From Euzebya pacifica (GTDB lineage: Bacteria; Actinomycetota; Nitriliruptoria; Euzebyales; Euzebyaceae), in contig NZ_CP031165.1 of assembly GCF_003344865.1 (NCBI RefSeq), positions 2,423,910 through 2,487,909 of the forward strand: a DNA stretch of 64,000 nt. The letters run 5' to 3'. Below, one piece after another: positions 1 to 8,053 of this stretch. The notes beneath the pieces are model-generated. The model did no database searches. It had not been told where the DNA came from and saw only the letters and a program-made list of their open reading frames with translations. Position numbers and translations under genes: made by a program. Position 1 is the stretch's first letter. Each line of letters begins with the position of its first letter.

Positions 1-2
1 CG

Positions 3-698
3 GTCCTGTCGCTGTCGTCACCGGGCCCCGGCGCCGTCGTCACCATGGCGCTGGCCGGGCTGGCCATCCTCGGCGCCCTGATGGTGTGGGGCTCGATGCT
101 AGTCCGCACCTCCTTGCTGCTGGTCACCGTCGCGCTGGCCCCCATCGCGCTGGCCGGCTGGTCCTGGCAGCCCACACGGGCCTGGGCGGCACGGTGGGCC
201 TCATTTGTGGTGGCGCTGGTCGTCTCCAAGTTCGTGGTCGTCCTCATCTTCCTCATCGGCACGGTCGCGGTGACCCCCACCGCTGACGGCGAGTCGGGGA
301 CAATTGCCGATCCGCTGGCCGGTATCGTGCTGCTGTTCCTCGCCGCGTTCGCTCCGGCCATGACTCACCGGTTCATCGCCTTCGCCGGTTTCGACGTCCA
401 CCAGCTCGTGGCATCCGAACGCGAGACCAGCACCGCGGTCCGTCGGGCGGTCCCGGCGGCACCGATCATGCGGGCCGGAGTCGCAAAGGTCATGCGGCCA
501 GCCGCTGCCGGACCAGCCGCACCGGCCGCGGCCGCTGTGGCGGCTGCCCCGGCCCTCGTGTCGACGACCGCCTCCCGGACGATGGCCACAAGCGGGGCGG
601 GCCAACACGGCGGGTCTCCAGGTGCCCCGGGACGAGCCGCCGGGCACACCGCCTCACCGTCCGGCCACGCGCCATCCAGCGAGATGGGTCGCCCATGA
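3..698 (+). CDS. Polytopic membrane protein of conjugation type IV secretion system (5' end outside window)
   Basis: The reading frame is open to the window edge, so the gene starts upstream; an internal ATG at 45 exists but is not convincing as the start. The visible part has about four hydrophobic segments (roughly 45-105, 108-165, 195-270 and 315-360 in nucleotides) followed by an Ala/Pro-rich, probably cytoplasmic tail of about 100 residues. This architecture and the position directly before an SCO6880-like gene and two transfer ATPases suggest a VirB6/TrbL-like inner-membrane channel subunit. The stop overlaps the next start (ATGA at 695-698), indicating translational coupling. The function is inferred from context and topology; no catalytic motif is expected or seen. 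Confidence 0.7.
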   Translation, partial: VLSLSSPGPGAVVTMALAGLAILGALMVWGSMLVRTSLLLVTVALAPIALAGWSWQPTRAWAARWASFVVALVVSKFVVVLIFLIGTVAVTPTADGESGTIADPLAGIVLLFLAAFAPAMTHRFIAFAGFDVHQLVASERETSTAVRRAVPAAPIMRAGVAKVMRPAAAGPAAPAAAAVAAAPALVSTTASRTMATSGAGQHGGSPGAPGRAAGHTASPSGHAPSSEMGRP

Positions 699-2146
699 CC
701 ACCGACCCCCAGGACGGCCAGCCCGACGCGGTGACGTTCTCACGGCTGGCCAGACGCGGGATGCTGCTCGGCCTGTCGGCCGGACAGGTGGCGACCCTTG
801 GGGCCGGCCTCGTCGTCCTCGTGGGCGGCCTCGTCACCGGCGACGCGGCGGGGGCGACATGGACCGCACCGCTGTGGGGCGGGGCGATCCTGCTCGCCCT
901 CCTCCGACGTGACGGCCGGCCACTCGCCGAATGGCTCCCTCGCTGGATGGCCTGGACGTGGCGTCGGGCCAGCGGCCGGACGACCCACACGACTTCGGTC
1001 CTCCGACCCCGACCCACCGGGCGGCTGCATCTGCCGGGTGACCCCTCGCCGCTCGACACCATGGTCGACCCCGACAGCGGCGCCGTGCTGGTCCATGACC
1101 CGGCCAGCCACTTGCTGGTCGCTGTCGCCCGGGTCAGCCACCGGGCGTTCGTGCTGCAGGATCCCGCCGACCAGCAGCGCCGTGTCCATGGCTGGGGACG
1201 GGTCCTGGCCGGCGCAGCTCGGTCCACCGGCATTGCCCGCATCCAGGTCCTCGAACAAACCCTCCCAGACCACGGTGAGGGCCTCGCTGACTGGTGGGCC
1301 CGCCATGGCATCGACGATGGGTCCTGGGTCGCGGGGACCTACCGGGAACTCCTCGCCGCGGCCGGCCCGACCGGCGAGCGGCACCTCACCACCATCTCCC
1401 TGGCCCTGGACCTGCGGCAGGCCGCCAGCCAGGTCCGTGCCGCCGGTGGGGGACTGGCCGGCGCCGCGCGGGTCCTTCACCGCGACATGACCGCCTTGGG
1501 TCGGGCACTCGCCACCGCTGACCTTGCCCCCGTCCAGTGGCTCGGCTCCGAGGACCTCACGGGGCTGGTCCGCACTGCCTACGACCCGCACCTGGCCGGT
1601 GGCATCGACCATGCCGGCAACGGCCGGCTGGCAGACGCCGGCCCCATGGCCATGGTCGAGGACTGGGACACCCTACGGGCCGACTCCGCCTGGCACGCCG
1701 TCCTGTGGATCAGCGAGTGGCCACGCACCGCAGTCCACCCGGGGTTCCTCGCCCCACTGGTCCTCTCCGGCGGCGTCCGCCGGGCCTTCTCACTGGTCTG
1801 CCAGCCCGTGCCGACCGACCGGGCGACCCGGGAGGTCCGACGGCGCAAGACCGAGCACCTCGCCGACACCGCCCAACGGACCCGCCTCGGCCAGGTCACC
1901 GACGTCCGCGACACCGCGGAGTACCACGACGTCCTCCAGCAGGAAGCCGACCTTGCCGCCGGACACGCGCTGGTCCGCTACACCGGCCTGCTCGCCGTCT
2001 CCGCCCCCACCCGCGACACCCTCGACGCCGCCGTCGCCGACATCGAGCAGGCCGCCATCCAGGCGTCGTGTGAGACCCGCCGACTCGTCGGCCAGCAGGC
2101 TCGCGCGTTCGCCGCCGCCGCCCTGCCCCTGTGCCGCCACGTCTGA
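695..2146 (+). CDS. SCO6880-family conjugation protein
   Basis: The 483-residue protein has two adjacent hydrophobic segments near residues 25-70 and a long soluble region with recognisable SCO6880-type features: Arg-rich basic stretches after the membrane segments, a central domain comparing host and transfer components, and an Ala-rich C-terminus. SCO6880-like proteins occur in actinobacterial type IV secretion loci beside VirB4-like ATPases and are thought to replace PrgI/VirB3-type membrane components. The start overlaps the upstream stop by four bases, and the next gene begins 26 bases after its stop, so the genes form one operon. The family assignment is by overall resemblance and synteny; its exact role in the transfer channel is not established. 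Confidence 0.75.
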   Translation: MTTDPQDGQPDAVTFSRLARRGMLLGLSAGQVATLGAGLVVLVGGLVTGDAAGATWTAPLWGGAILLALLRRDGRPLAEWLPRWMAWTWRRASGRTTHTTSVLRPRPTGRLHLPGDPSPLDTMVDPDSGAVLVHDPASHLLVAVARVSHRAFVLQDPADQQRRVHGWGRVLAGAARSTGIARIQVLEQTLPDHGEGLADWWARHGIDDGSWVAGTYRELLAAAGPTGERHLTTISLALDLRQAASQVRAAGGGLAGAARVLHRDMTALGRALATADLAPVQWLGSEDLTGLVRTAYDPHLAGGIDHAGNGRLADAGPMAMVEDWDTLRADSAWHAVLWISEWPRTAVHPGFLAPLVLSGGVRRAFSLVCQPVPTDRATREVRRRKTEHLADTAQRTRLGQVTDVRDTAEYHDVLQQEADLAAGHALVRYTGLLAVSAPTRDTLDAAVADIEQAAIQASCETRRLVGQQARAFAAAALPLCRHV

Positions 2147-2172
2147 CGCGCCGTCATCTCCGAGGAGTTGCC

Positions 2173-3555
2173 ATGCACCGCACCACCTACCCGCGAGACC
2201 TCGCTGGACACCTTGACGGGCCGCCCCGTCGACGCCCACCGCGGCTGCCCCGCACGCAGACGCGTCCGGCCGCCCCTGCTCGGGGCCGACCGACCTCGGG
2301 CCTTTCCGGTCGCATCGGCCGGGTGCCATCTCACCGTGACACCACCGCCACCCTCGCCGGTGCCTACCCGTTCCTCGCCGAGGGCGGCCTCGGCCCCGAC
2401 GGTGTCCTCGTCGGCCAGGACGTCCACTCCGGCGGCGGATTCGTCTACGACCCTTGGGTGCTGTACCGCCGGGGCATCATCACCGCCCCCAACGTCGTGC
2501 TCGCCGGCATCGTCGGGGCCGGCAAGTCCGCCCTCGCCAAGTCGCTGTACACCCGCTCGATGGCCTTCGGCGTCCGTGTCTACGTCCCCGGCGATCCCAA
2601 GGGAGAGCACACCCCGGTCGCCCGGGCCGTCGGCGGGAGGGCCATCACCCTGGGCCCCGGCCTGCCTGCCCGCCTCAATCCCCTCGATGACGGCCACCGG
2701 CCCACCGGCACCACCGACATCGAGTGGGCCGCCACCGTGACCGCCCGCCGCAGGGACCTCCTCGGCGCCCTCGCCGAAACCGTCCTCGCCCGTCCCCTCA
2801 CCCCACTTGAGCACACTGCCGTCGATCACGCCCTGGCTGCGGCTGTCCACCACGCCGGCACCCCGACGCTGCCCCACGTCGTCGACCGGATCCTCGCCCC
2901 CGACACCGACGACCAGCGGCTGGCCGAGGACGGCCGCCTCGTCGGCCACGCCCTGCGCCGACTGGTCGCCGGCGACTTACAGGGTCTCTTCGATGGCCCC
3001 TCCACCGAGGCATTCGACCCGACCCTGCCCATGCTGTCGCTGGACCTCTCCCGGGTGCAGGGAAACGCCACCCTCCTGTCGGTCCTCATGACCTGCGGCA
3101 GCGCCTGGATGGAATCCGCCCTGGCCGACCCCGACGGCGGCCGCCGCTGGGTCATCTACGACGAGGCATGGCGGCTGATGTCCCACCCGCCGCTGCTGCG
3201 ACGCATGGACGCGCAGTGGCGGCTCGCCCGGCACCTCGGCATCGCCAACATGCTGGTGTTCCACAAGCTCACCGACCTCGACACCGTCGGTGACCACGGC
3301 AGCGCCATGCGGGCACTGGCCACATCCCTGCTGGCCAACACCGAGACCCGCATCATCTACCGGCAGCACCACGACCAGCTCGGCCCCACCGCCTCCGCAC
3401 TCGGGCTCACCCGCACCGAACAGGACCTCCTCCCCAAGCTGGCCACAGGTCAGGGATTGTGGCGCATCGCCGACCGGTCCTACCTCGTCCAGCACCAACT
3501 CCACCCCGCCGAAGCCGACCTGTTCGACACCACCACCCGGATGCACGCGACGTGA
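2173..3555 (+). CDS. VirB4-like conjugation ATPase
   Basis: The protein is a P-loop ATPase of about 460 residues. A Walker A motif (GIVGAGKSAL) lies near residues 112-121 and a Walker B motif (WVIYDEAW) near 325-332, followed by a C-terminal segment with the Gln/Arg-rich sensor region typical of VirB4/TraE-type proteins. Such ATPases power assembly of the transfer channel and substrate passage at the inner membrane. The ATG at 2173 is preferred over an upstream in-frame start at 2131 because GAGGAG stands six bases before it and it avoids overlapping the preceding gene. The stop overlaps the following GTG start (GTGA, 3552-3555). Confidence 0.82.
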   Translation: MHRTTYPRDLAGHLDGPPRRRPPRLPRTQTRPAAPARGRPTSGLSGRIGRVPSHRDTTATLAGAYPFLAEGGLGPDGVLVGQDVHSGGGFVYDPWVLYRRGIITAPNVVLAGIVGAGKSALAKSLYTRSMAFGVRVYVPGDPKGEHTPVARAVGGRAITLGPGLPARLNPLDDGHRPTGTTDIEWAATVTARRRDLLGALAETVLARPLTPLEHTAVDHALAAAVHHAGTPTLPHVVDRILAPDTDDQRLAEDGRLVGHALRRLVAGDLQGLFDGPSTEAFDPTLPMLSLDLSRVQGNATLLSVLMTCGSAWMESALADPDGGRRWVIYDEAWRLMSHPPLLRRMDAQWRLARHLGIANMLVFHKLTDLDTVGDHGSAMRALATSLLANTETRIIYRQHHDQLGPTASALGLTRTEQDLLPKLATGQGLWRIADRSYLVQHQLHPAEADLFDTTTRMHAT

Positions 3556-3974
3556 CTGCCGCAGACGCCATGCGACGGGTCGACGTCCACCCCCGCCCCG
3601 ACGGCTCGGAACTCGCTGACGTCACCATCGACGGCCGACAGACCCCCCGGCCCGTCCCACTCGGCGGGCTGGGCCTGTTCCTGTCCACGCTGAGCGACCG
3701 GGGACGCCAGCCCGTTGACGTCTCGATCCACGAGCTGACCGGGACCGTCCACACCGACGTCATCTGGCCCCGCGACCAGCCGCCCCCTCCCTCTGCGGGA
3801 CCGTTCGAGCCCCACGAGACCGTCCACCTCGCCAGCATCCTCCGGAGCGGCCCGGCCAGCCCCACCGGCATGCCGCCGCTGCTCAAACCCCCACGACGCG
3901 GCGGCGGCAGACGCCTGGTCCTGCTCGGCGAGCAGTCCGGCCACACCTGTCCCGCGCCGCATGCCCGTGGGTGA
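3552..3974 (+). CDS. Hypothetical protein in conjugation operon
   Basis: I do not recognise this 140-residue protein. The GTG start at 3552 overlaps the stop of the VirB4-like gene, and its end overlaps the start of the coupling-protein gene by 14 bases, so it is tightly embedded in the transfer operon. The N-terminal half is a small predicted alpha/beta domain (VDVHPRPDGSELADVTIDG near the start), and the C-terminal 60 residues are rich in Pro, Gly and Arg. No signal peptide or membrane segment is visible. It is probably an accessory factor of the type IV secretion system, which is inference from position only. Confidence 0.6.
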   Translation: MTAADAMRRVDVHPRPDGSELADVTIDGRQTPRPVPLGGLGLFLSTLSDRGRQPVDVSIHELTGTVHTDVIWPRDQPPPPSAGPFEPHETVHLASILRSGPASPTGMPPLLKPPRRGGGRRLVLLGEQSGHTCPAPHARG

Positions 3975-5703
3975 CCGCAGCGCCGACGTCGCCCTTGCCG
4001 GAATCGCCGGGGTCGTCCTCGCTAGCCACGTACTGCACATCTCAGCATGGATCGCGGCTCGCGTCACGGGCCTCCCGGGCCCGACCACGAGTCCAGCCCA
4101 GGGTTTGGGGGTCCTGCTGCGCCCAACCGACCCAGGAGAAGTGGTCGGCATCGACGGTCTCCACCCCGCCCTGTACTGGGCCACCGCCGCCCTCCTGCTC
4201 GCAGCCCTTGCCGCCGCCACCCTTGGGGTGCGCCGCGCCGTGACTGACCATCGCAGGGCGGTGTGGCGCCGACCGGGCACCGCCACCCGCGCAGACGTCC
4301 GCCGGGCGGCGTCCGCCAGGGCCCTCCGACGACGCGCCCGCACGCTCCGCCCGTCGCTTGCCGACCCAGAGGCGGCTGACGTCGGCTACCTGCTCGGTCA
4401 CGCCCACGGTCAAGGGGTGTGGGCGACTGTGGAGGACTCCATCCTCCTGCTCGGCCCCCCACGATCCGGCAAGGGCCTGCACGTCGTCATCAACGCCATC
4501 CTCGACGCCCCCGGCCCGGTCGTGGCCACCAGCACGCGTCCCGACAACCTCCACGCCACCCTCGCCGCCTGCCGGGCCCGCGGTCCCGTCGCAGTGTTCG
4601 ACCCGCAACGAATGATGCCCGACCTGGCCGCGGGGCTCCGGTGGTCCCCAGTCCGGGGCTGCACCGACCCCCAGACCGCCATGGTCCGCGCTGCCGGACT
4701 CGCCGCCGGCACGGGCCTCACCGGTGGAGGAGTCGACAACGGCAGCTTCTGGGAGGGAAAGACTCGCACCGTCCTGCAGGCACTCCTGCACGCCGCCGCC
4801 CTCGACGACCAACCACCCACCACACTGCACCGCTGGACCCAGAGCCCCACTGCCGCCGCCGACGCCGTCAGGATCCTTCAGAGCGATCCCGAGGCGGCCG
4901 ACGGGTGGGCGGAATCACTGCAGGCCGTCGTCGACGCCGACCCCCGAACTCGCGACGCCGTCTGGCACGGCGTCGCGCTGTCACTGTCCGCCCTCGCCAA
5001 CCCCACCGTCCTGGACGCCGTCACCCCCGACCCGGGCGACGCCTTCGACCCCGAGGAGTTCCTCCGCAGCCACGGCACTCTCCACCTCCTCGCCACCGGC
5101 AGCGGCGCCACCGCGTCGGCAAGCCTGATTGCTGCGTTCGTCGAGGACGTCGTGGAGACCGCCCGACGCCAGGCCGCACGATCACCCGGGTCGCGCCTCG
5201 ACCCGCCCCTGTTGCTCGCACTCGATGAGATTGGCAACCTCGCACCACTGCCGTCGCTGCCGACCTTGATGGCCGACGGCGGCGGGACCGGCATCACGAC
5301 CATGCCCGTCCTGCAGTCCCTCGCCCAAGCGCGCGCTCGCTGGGGCGAGCACGCCGCCACCGCCATCTGGGATGCCAGCATCGTGAAGGTGATCCTGGGC
5401 GGCGCCTCCAATAGCCGCGACCTCACCGACCTCGCCACGCTCATCGGCGACCGCGACGAACCCCACCAGACCCGCAGCCACGACCACCACGGCCGTCGCA
5501 GCACCCAGACCACCACACGGCGGCTGCCGACCATGCCCGTCGATGCCATACGCACGATGCCGTTCGGCACCGGCCTGGTCCTGCTCCGCACCGCACCACC
5601 CATCATCGCCCACCTCAGGCCCTGGACCGCCCGACGAGACCTGCCCCACCCGGGAGAGGCGGGGGAGCGGCCGCACACCTTCCCTGTGACGAGGAGGACC
5701 TGA
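3961..5703 (+). CDS. TraG/VirD4-like type IV coupling protein
   Basis: The 580-residue protein has two N-terminal hydrophobic segments (about residues 8-30 and 62-88), a Walker A motif (GPPRSGKG) near residue 165 and a Walker B-type motif (LLLALDEIGN) near residue 417, followed by the conserved region of TraM-recognition/TraG domains (SLAQARARWG and the SNSRDL stretch). VirD4/TraG proteins are hexameric membrane ATPases that recruit the relaxase-bound DNA strand to the secretion channel. Its presence indicates self-transfer of single-stranded DNA rather than an FtsK/TraB-type double-stranded mechanism. Its stop shares one base with the next start (TGATG at 5701-5705). Confidence 0.88.
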   Translation: MPVGDRSADVALAGIAGVVLASHVLHISAWIAARVTGLPGPTTSPAQGLGVLLRPTDPGEVVGIDGLHPALYWATAALLLAALAAATLGVRRAVTDHRRAVWRRPGTATRADVRRAASARALRRRARTLRPSLADPEAADVGYLLGHAHGQGVWATVEDSILLLGPPRSGKGLHVVINAILDAPGPVVATSTRPDNLHATLAACRARGPVAVFDPQRMMPDLAAGLRWSPVRGCTDPQTAMVRAAGLAAGTGLTGGGVDNGSFWEGKTRTVLQALLHAAALDDQPPTTLHRWTQSPTAAADAVRILQSDPEAADGWAESLQAVVDADPRTRDAVWHGVALSLSALANPTVLDAVTPDPGDAFDPEEFLRSHGTLHLLATGSGATASASLIAAFVEDVVETARRQAARSPGSRLDPPLLLALDEIGNLAPLPSLPTLMADGGGTGITTMPVLQSLAQARARWGEHAATAIWDASIVKVILGGASNSRDLTDLATLIGDRDEPHQTRSHDHHGRRSTQTTTRRLPTMPVDAIRTMPFGTGLVLLRTAPPIIAHLRPWTARRDLPHPGEAGERPHTFPVTRRT

Positions 5704-6245
5704 TGCCAGCCGAGAACGACATCGACGACCTGGACGCCTTCGCCGACCTGTGGGACGACGACGAGCAGCAGGTGCGGCCCGTCAACTGGGACGCCCTCGA
5801 TGCCGACGAGCTCCATGACGCCTGGATGCAGCTGGACCGCTGGGTCACCTGGCTCCGCAGCACCTACGGACTTCCAGCCACCGTCGTCCCGCCGCTGTGG
5901 CACCGCCACCCCGAACTGCAGTGGGAGCTGTCCGCCCTCCACATCCACTGGCAGAGCGCCTACGACCCAGGCGGGCACGGCAGCGCCCCCCACGGTTGGC
6001 ACCGCGACCTCGTCGACGCCATCGCCCGGCTCCGCGACTGGACCGCCGCGTCCGGGTCCCGCCTGGACCGTGACCGACCGACGCGCCAGACCCCATGGCC
6101 CGGGGAACCCCCGCCCCCGGTTCGGCCCGACCTGCCCATCCATGACAGGGCAGCCGATTTCGCCGACCACCTCGCCGCGCAAGTGAACGCACGCCGTGCG
6201 CTGTCCGACACTGCATTCGCCACCGACACCCAGGAGTTGTCGTGA
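5703..6245 (+). CDS. DUF4913-like protein
   Basis: The 180-residue protein has a central block resembling DUF4913: a Trp-rich helix (LDRWVTWLRSTYGL), then VPPLWHRHPELQWELSALH, and an acidic N-terminus. DUF4913 proteins are small accessory proteins found next to VirD4-like and VirB4-like genes on actinobacterial plasmids and integrative elements; their biochemical role is unknown. A GAGGAGG ribosome-binding site lies in the end of the coupling-protein gene, and the start is coupled to that gene by a one-base overlap. The C-terminal stop overlaps the next GTG start, so it remains in the same operon. Confidence 0.7.
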   Translation: MPAENDIDDLDAFADLWDDDEQQVRPVNWDALDADELHDAWMQLDRWVTWLRSTYGLPATVVPPLWHRHPELQWELSALHIHWQSAYDPGGHGSAPHGWHRDLVDAIARLRDWTAASGSRLDRDRPTRQTPWPGEPPPPVRPDLPIHDRAADFADHLAAQVNARRALSDTAFATDTQELS

Positions 6246-6451
6246 GCACCACCGAGACCACAAACACTCTCGACACGCTCCTGTCGATCCGCGAGGTCGC
6301 CGACCGCCTCAGCATCAGCACCGCCACGGTCCACCGGCTCATCCAGGTGCGCGACCTCGACCACCTACGCCTCGGCCGACGCACCATCCGAATCCCGGAG
6401 TCAGCGCTCCACGACTACCTCACCCGCTGCACTGTCCGACGCCTCCGTTGA
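6242..6451 (+). CDS. Small helix-turn-helix DNA-binding protein, excisionase-like
   Basis: This 69-residue protein is almost entirely a winged helix-turn-helix of the HTH_17/AlpA excisionase type: LSIREVADRLSISTATVHRL followed by the short wing around LRLGRRTIRIPESAL. Such proteins bind element ends or promoters and act as recombination directionality factors or small repressors. The GTG start overlaps the upstream stop (GTGA). It is the last gene of the transfer operon before the sequence is interrupted by insertion sequences, and a second, unrelated-looking small HTH protein lies nearer the integrase at 14650. Which of the two serves the integrase cannot be decided from sequence. Confidence 0.75.
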   Translation: MSTTETTNTLDTLLSIREVADRLSISTATVHRLIQVRDLDHLRLGRRTIRIPESALHDYLTRCTVRRLR

Positions 6452-6619
6452 TGGAGTTCTATCGGGTGCCCCAAGCGCTTGATTTAGTCGGATGAAGGTA
6501 GCGAATCGGGGGGCGGGCGAGCAGAGGCTGCAGGGTGCCTGCCGCTATGTAGCGGCGGGGGCAGCGCAGCCGCACAGGCGCCTGTTGCTCAGGCGTTCGT
6601 GTGTCACGGGAGCTTTAGT
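6452..6619. other. Non-coding stretch between transfer operon and IS array
   Basis: No gene is visible. It contains an inverted repeat CCGCTA-TG-TAGCGG near 6546-6559 inside a G-rich stretch, a small palindrome AAGCGCTT near 6474, and ends with the 8-bp sequence GCTTTAGT (6612-6619), which is the left copy of the target duplicated by the adjoining insertion sequences. Whatever lay downstream in the original element was separated by the insertions. Confidence 0.5.
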
Positions 6620-8045
6620 GGGTCTTCCTCACGAAGCGTGGCGAGGGCCTCGCAGTCTCGCGGCAGGTTGATCCTGCCATGCGGGCTTGCCGCAGAACAG
6701 CAGGAGCCGGAGGCGGTAGTTGGCGAGGTTGCGAAAGCCGTGGCCGACGCGCTTGATGCGCTTGATGAGCGCGTTGATGGCCTCGGTCTTGCCGTTGGAG
6801 AGGCCGTCGCATCGCCAGTAGGCGAGCAGTTGATGGTGCCAGTGGCGCAGGGTGCGGGCGAGTCGTCGGATCTCGGGGATCTCCACGAACTGGCAGGCCT
6901 CGTGGAACTCCTCGAGTCGGTCTGCGGCCTCGTCGTGAGCATCGGCGCGGTACACCCTGCGGAGCAGCTCCTTGACGTGGTGGGCGTACCAGACCTCGCA
7001 GTCGGGGTCGCCCGCGACCAGCGCGGCTTCCAGCCGCGCCTTGCCCTTGTCGGTGAGCCGTTCTGTACCGACGAGCAGGGTGCGCCGGATGCCGTACAGC
7101 GGATCGCCCTTGTGGCCGCGGTGGCCCATCTCGTCTTGTTGGACACGACGGCGGACCTCGTCGACCACGGTGTTGGCCAGCTTGATCACGTGGAAGGCGT
7201 CGACGACGGCGGTGGGCGCGTCCAGCCCTTCCAGCAACGCGTTGAGGTAGCCGCGGTGCGGATCCAGGGCGACCCGCCTGACCGCCGAGAGCCAGCCGTC
7301 ACCACGCTGCTGCAGCCAGCCGGCCACCGACGTGCCGGCACGGCCGTCGACCACGTCCAGCAGCCGGCCGGTGTCGAGGTCGACCAGCCCGGTCACGAAC
7401 GTCGTCCGCCGCCTGGGCCCGGCCGCTTGGAAGCTGGTCTCATCCACCCCCAACGAGGCCACCCCAGCGGTGCGTGCCGGGTCCTCGGTCAGCGGCAGGC
7501 CGTGGTCGCGGACCGCGGCCATCGCGGTGTTCCAGCCGGTGCCGAACTCGCGGGCCAGCTGGGCAACCGGCCGGCCATGACGGCCCACTTGGACACACAC
7601 GTGGGCGCGGGCCCGCTCGGTCAGCACCGCCCGCGGCAGGGCCGCGTCATCGCGTCGCTCGGTCCACGTCCGCTTCGGGCACAACTGTTCCTCGCAACGC
7701 CACAGCCGCTTGGACCACGCCAACCGGCACGGCCGACCGCCCATCGCTACGTCACGCACCACGGTGGCGCGGCGGCCGTGCGCACGCGCGACCACCCCGC
7801 ACTCCGGGCAGCCGGTGGTCACCGCCATTGTCTCAACGGCGAGCTCGACCTCGCCGTCCACCTCCCTGGCTTCGAGCAGCACGAAGCCTTCCAAGCCGAG
7901 CACAACAGTGCCCAGCGCCGTATCGTCGGCCATCCCTGGGGTCCTTCTGATCGCAGTCTTCGAACAACCGCGATCCAAGCGGGACCCCAGGGACCTACAC
8001 GTCAGGCTCGACGACCCCCGCCGCCACGCTCAGGGAGGAAGAGCC
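6620..8045 (-). mobile_element. ISL3-family insertion sequence (first of a tandem pair)
   Basis: The element is about 1426 bp, with imperfect 23-bp terminal inverted repeats: the left end begins GGGTCTTCCTC and the right end, read inward, GGCTCTTCCTC, both running into AGCGTGGC (about 19 of 23 positions match). It is flanked by direct 8-bp copies of GCTTTAGT (6612-6619 and 8046-8053), the target duplication length usual for ISL3. One transposase gene fills it, and the gene's stop lies inside the left inverted repeat. The element looks intact. Confidence 0.88.
6629..7933 (-). CDS. ISL3-family transposase
   Basis: The 434-residue protein has an N-terminal zinc-finger-like region (CPECG and further Cys residues at CEEQLC), a helix-turn-helix region, and the DDE catalytic domain of ISL3 transposases with SLGVDETS, ALDPHRGY/VVDAFHVIKLAN and a C-terminal SNGKTEAINALIKRIKRVGHG block carrying the last acidic residue. 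The start is placed at the ATG at 7931-7933 (MADDTALG), because it aligns with the start of the neighbouring copy; longer in-frame starts exist upstream. It catalyses transposition of its own element. No frameshift or internal stop is present, so it is probably functional. Confidence 0.9.
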   Translation of the reverse strand: MADDTALGTVVLGLEGFVLLEAREVDGEVELAVETMAVTTGCPECGVVARAHGRRATVVRDVAMGGRPCRLAWSKRLWRCEEQLCPKRTWTERRDDAALPRAVLTERARAHVCVQVGRHGRPVAQLAREFGTGWNTAMAAVRDHGLPLTEDPARTAGVASLGVDETSFQAAGPRRRTTFVTGLVDLDTGRLLDVVDGRAGTSVAGWLQQRGDGWLSAVRRVALDPHRGYLNALLEGLDAPTAVVDAFHVIKLANTVVDEVRRRVQQDEMGHRGHKGDPLYGIRRTLLVGTERLTDKGKARLEAALVAGDPDCEVWYAHHVKELLRRVYRADAHDEAADRLEEFHEACQFVEIPEIRRLARTLRHWHHQLLAYWRCDGLSNGKTEAINALIKRIKRVGHGFRNLANYRLRLLLFCGKPAWQDQPAARLRGPRHAS

Positions 8046-8053
8046 GCTTTAGT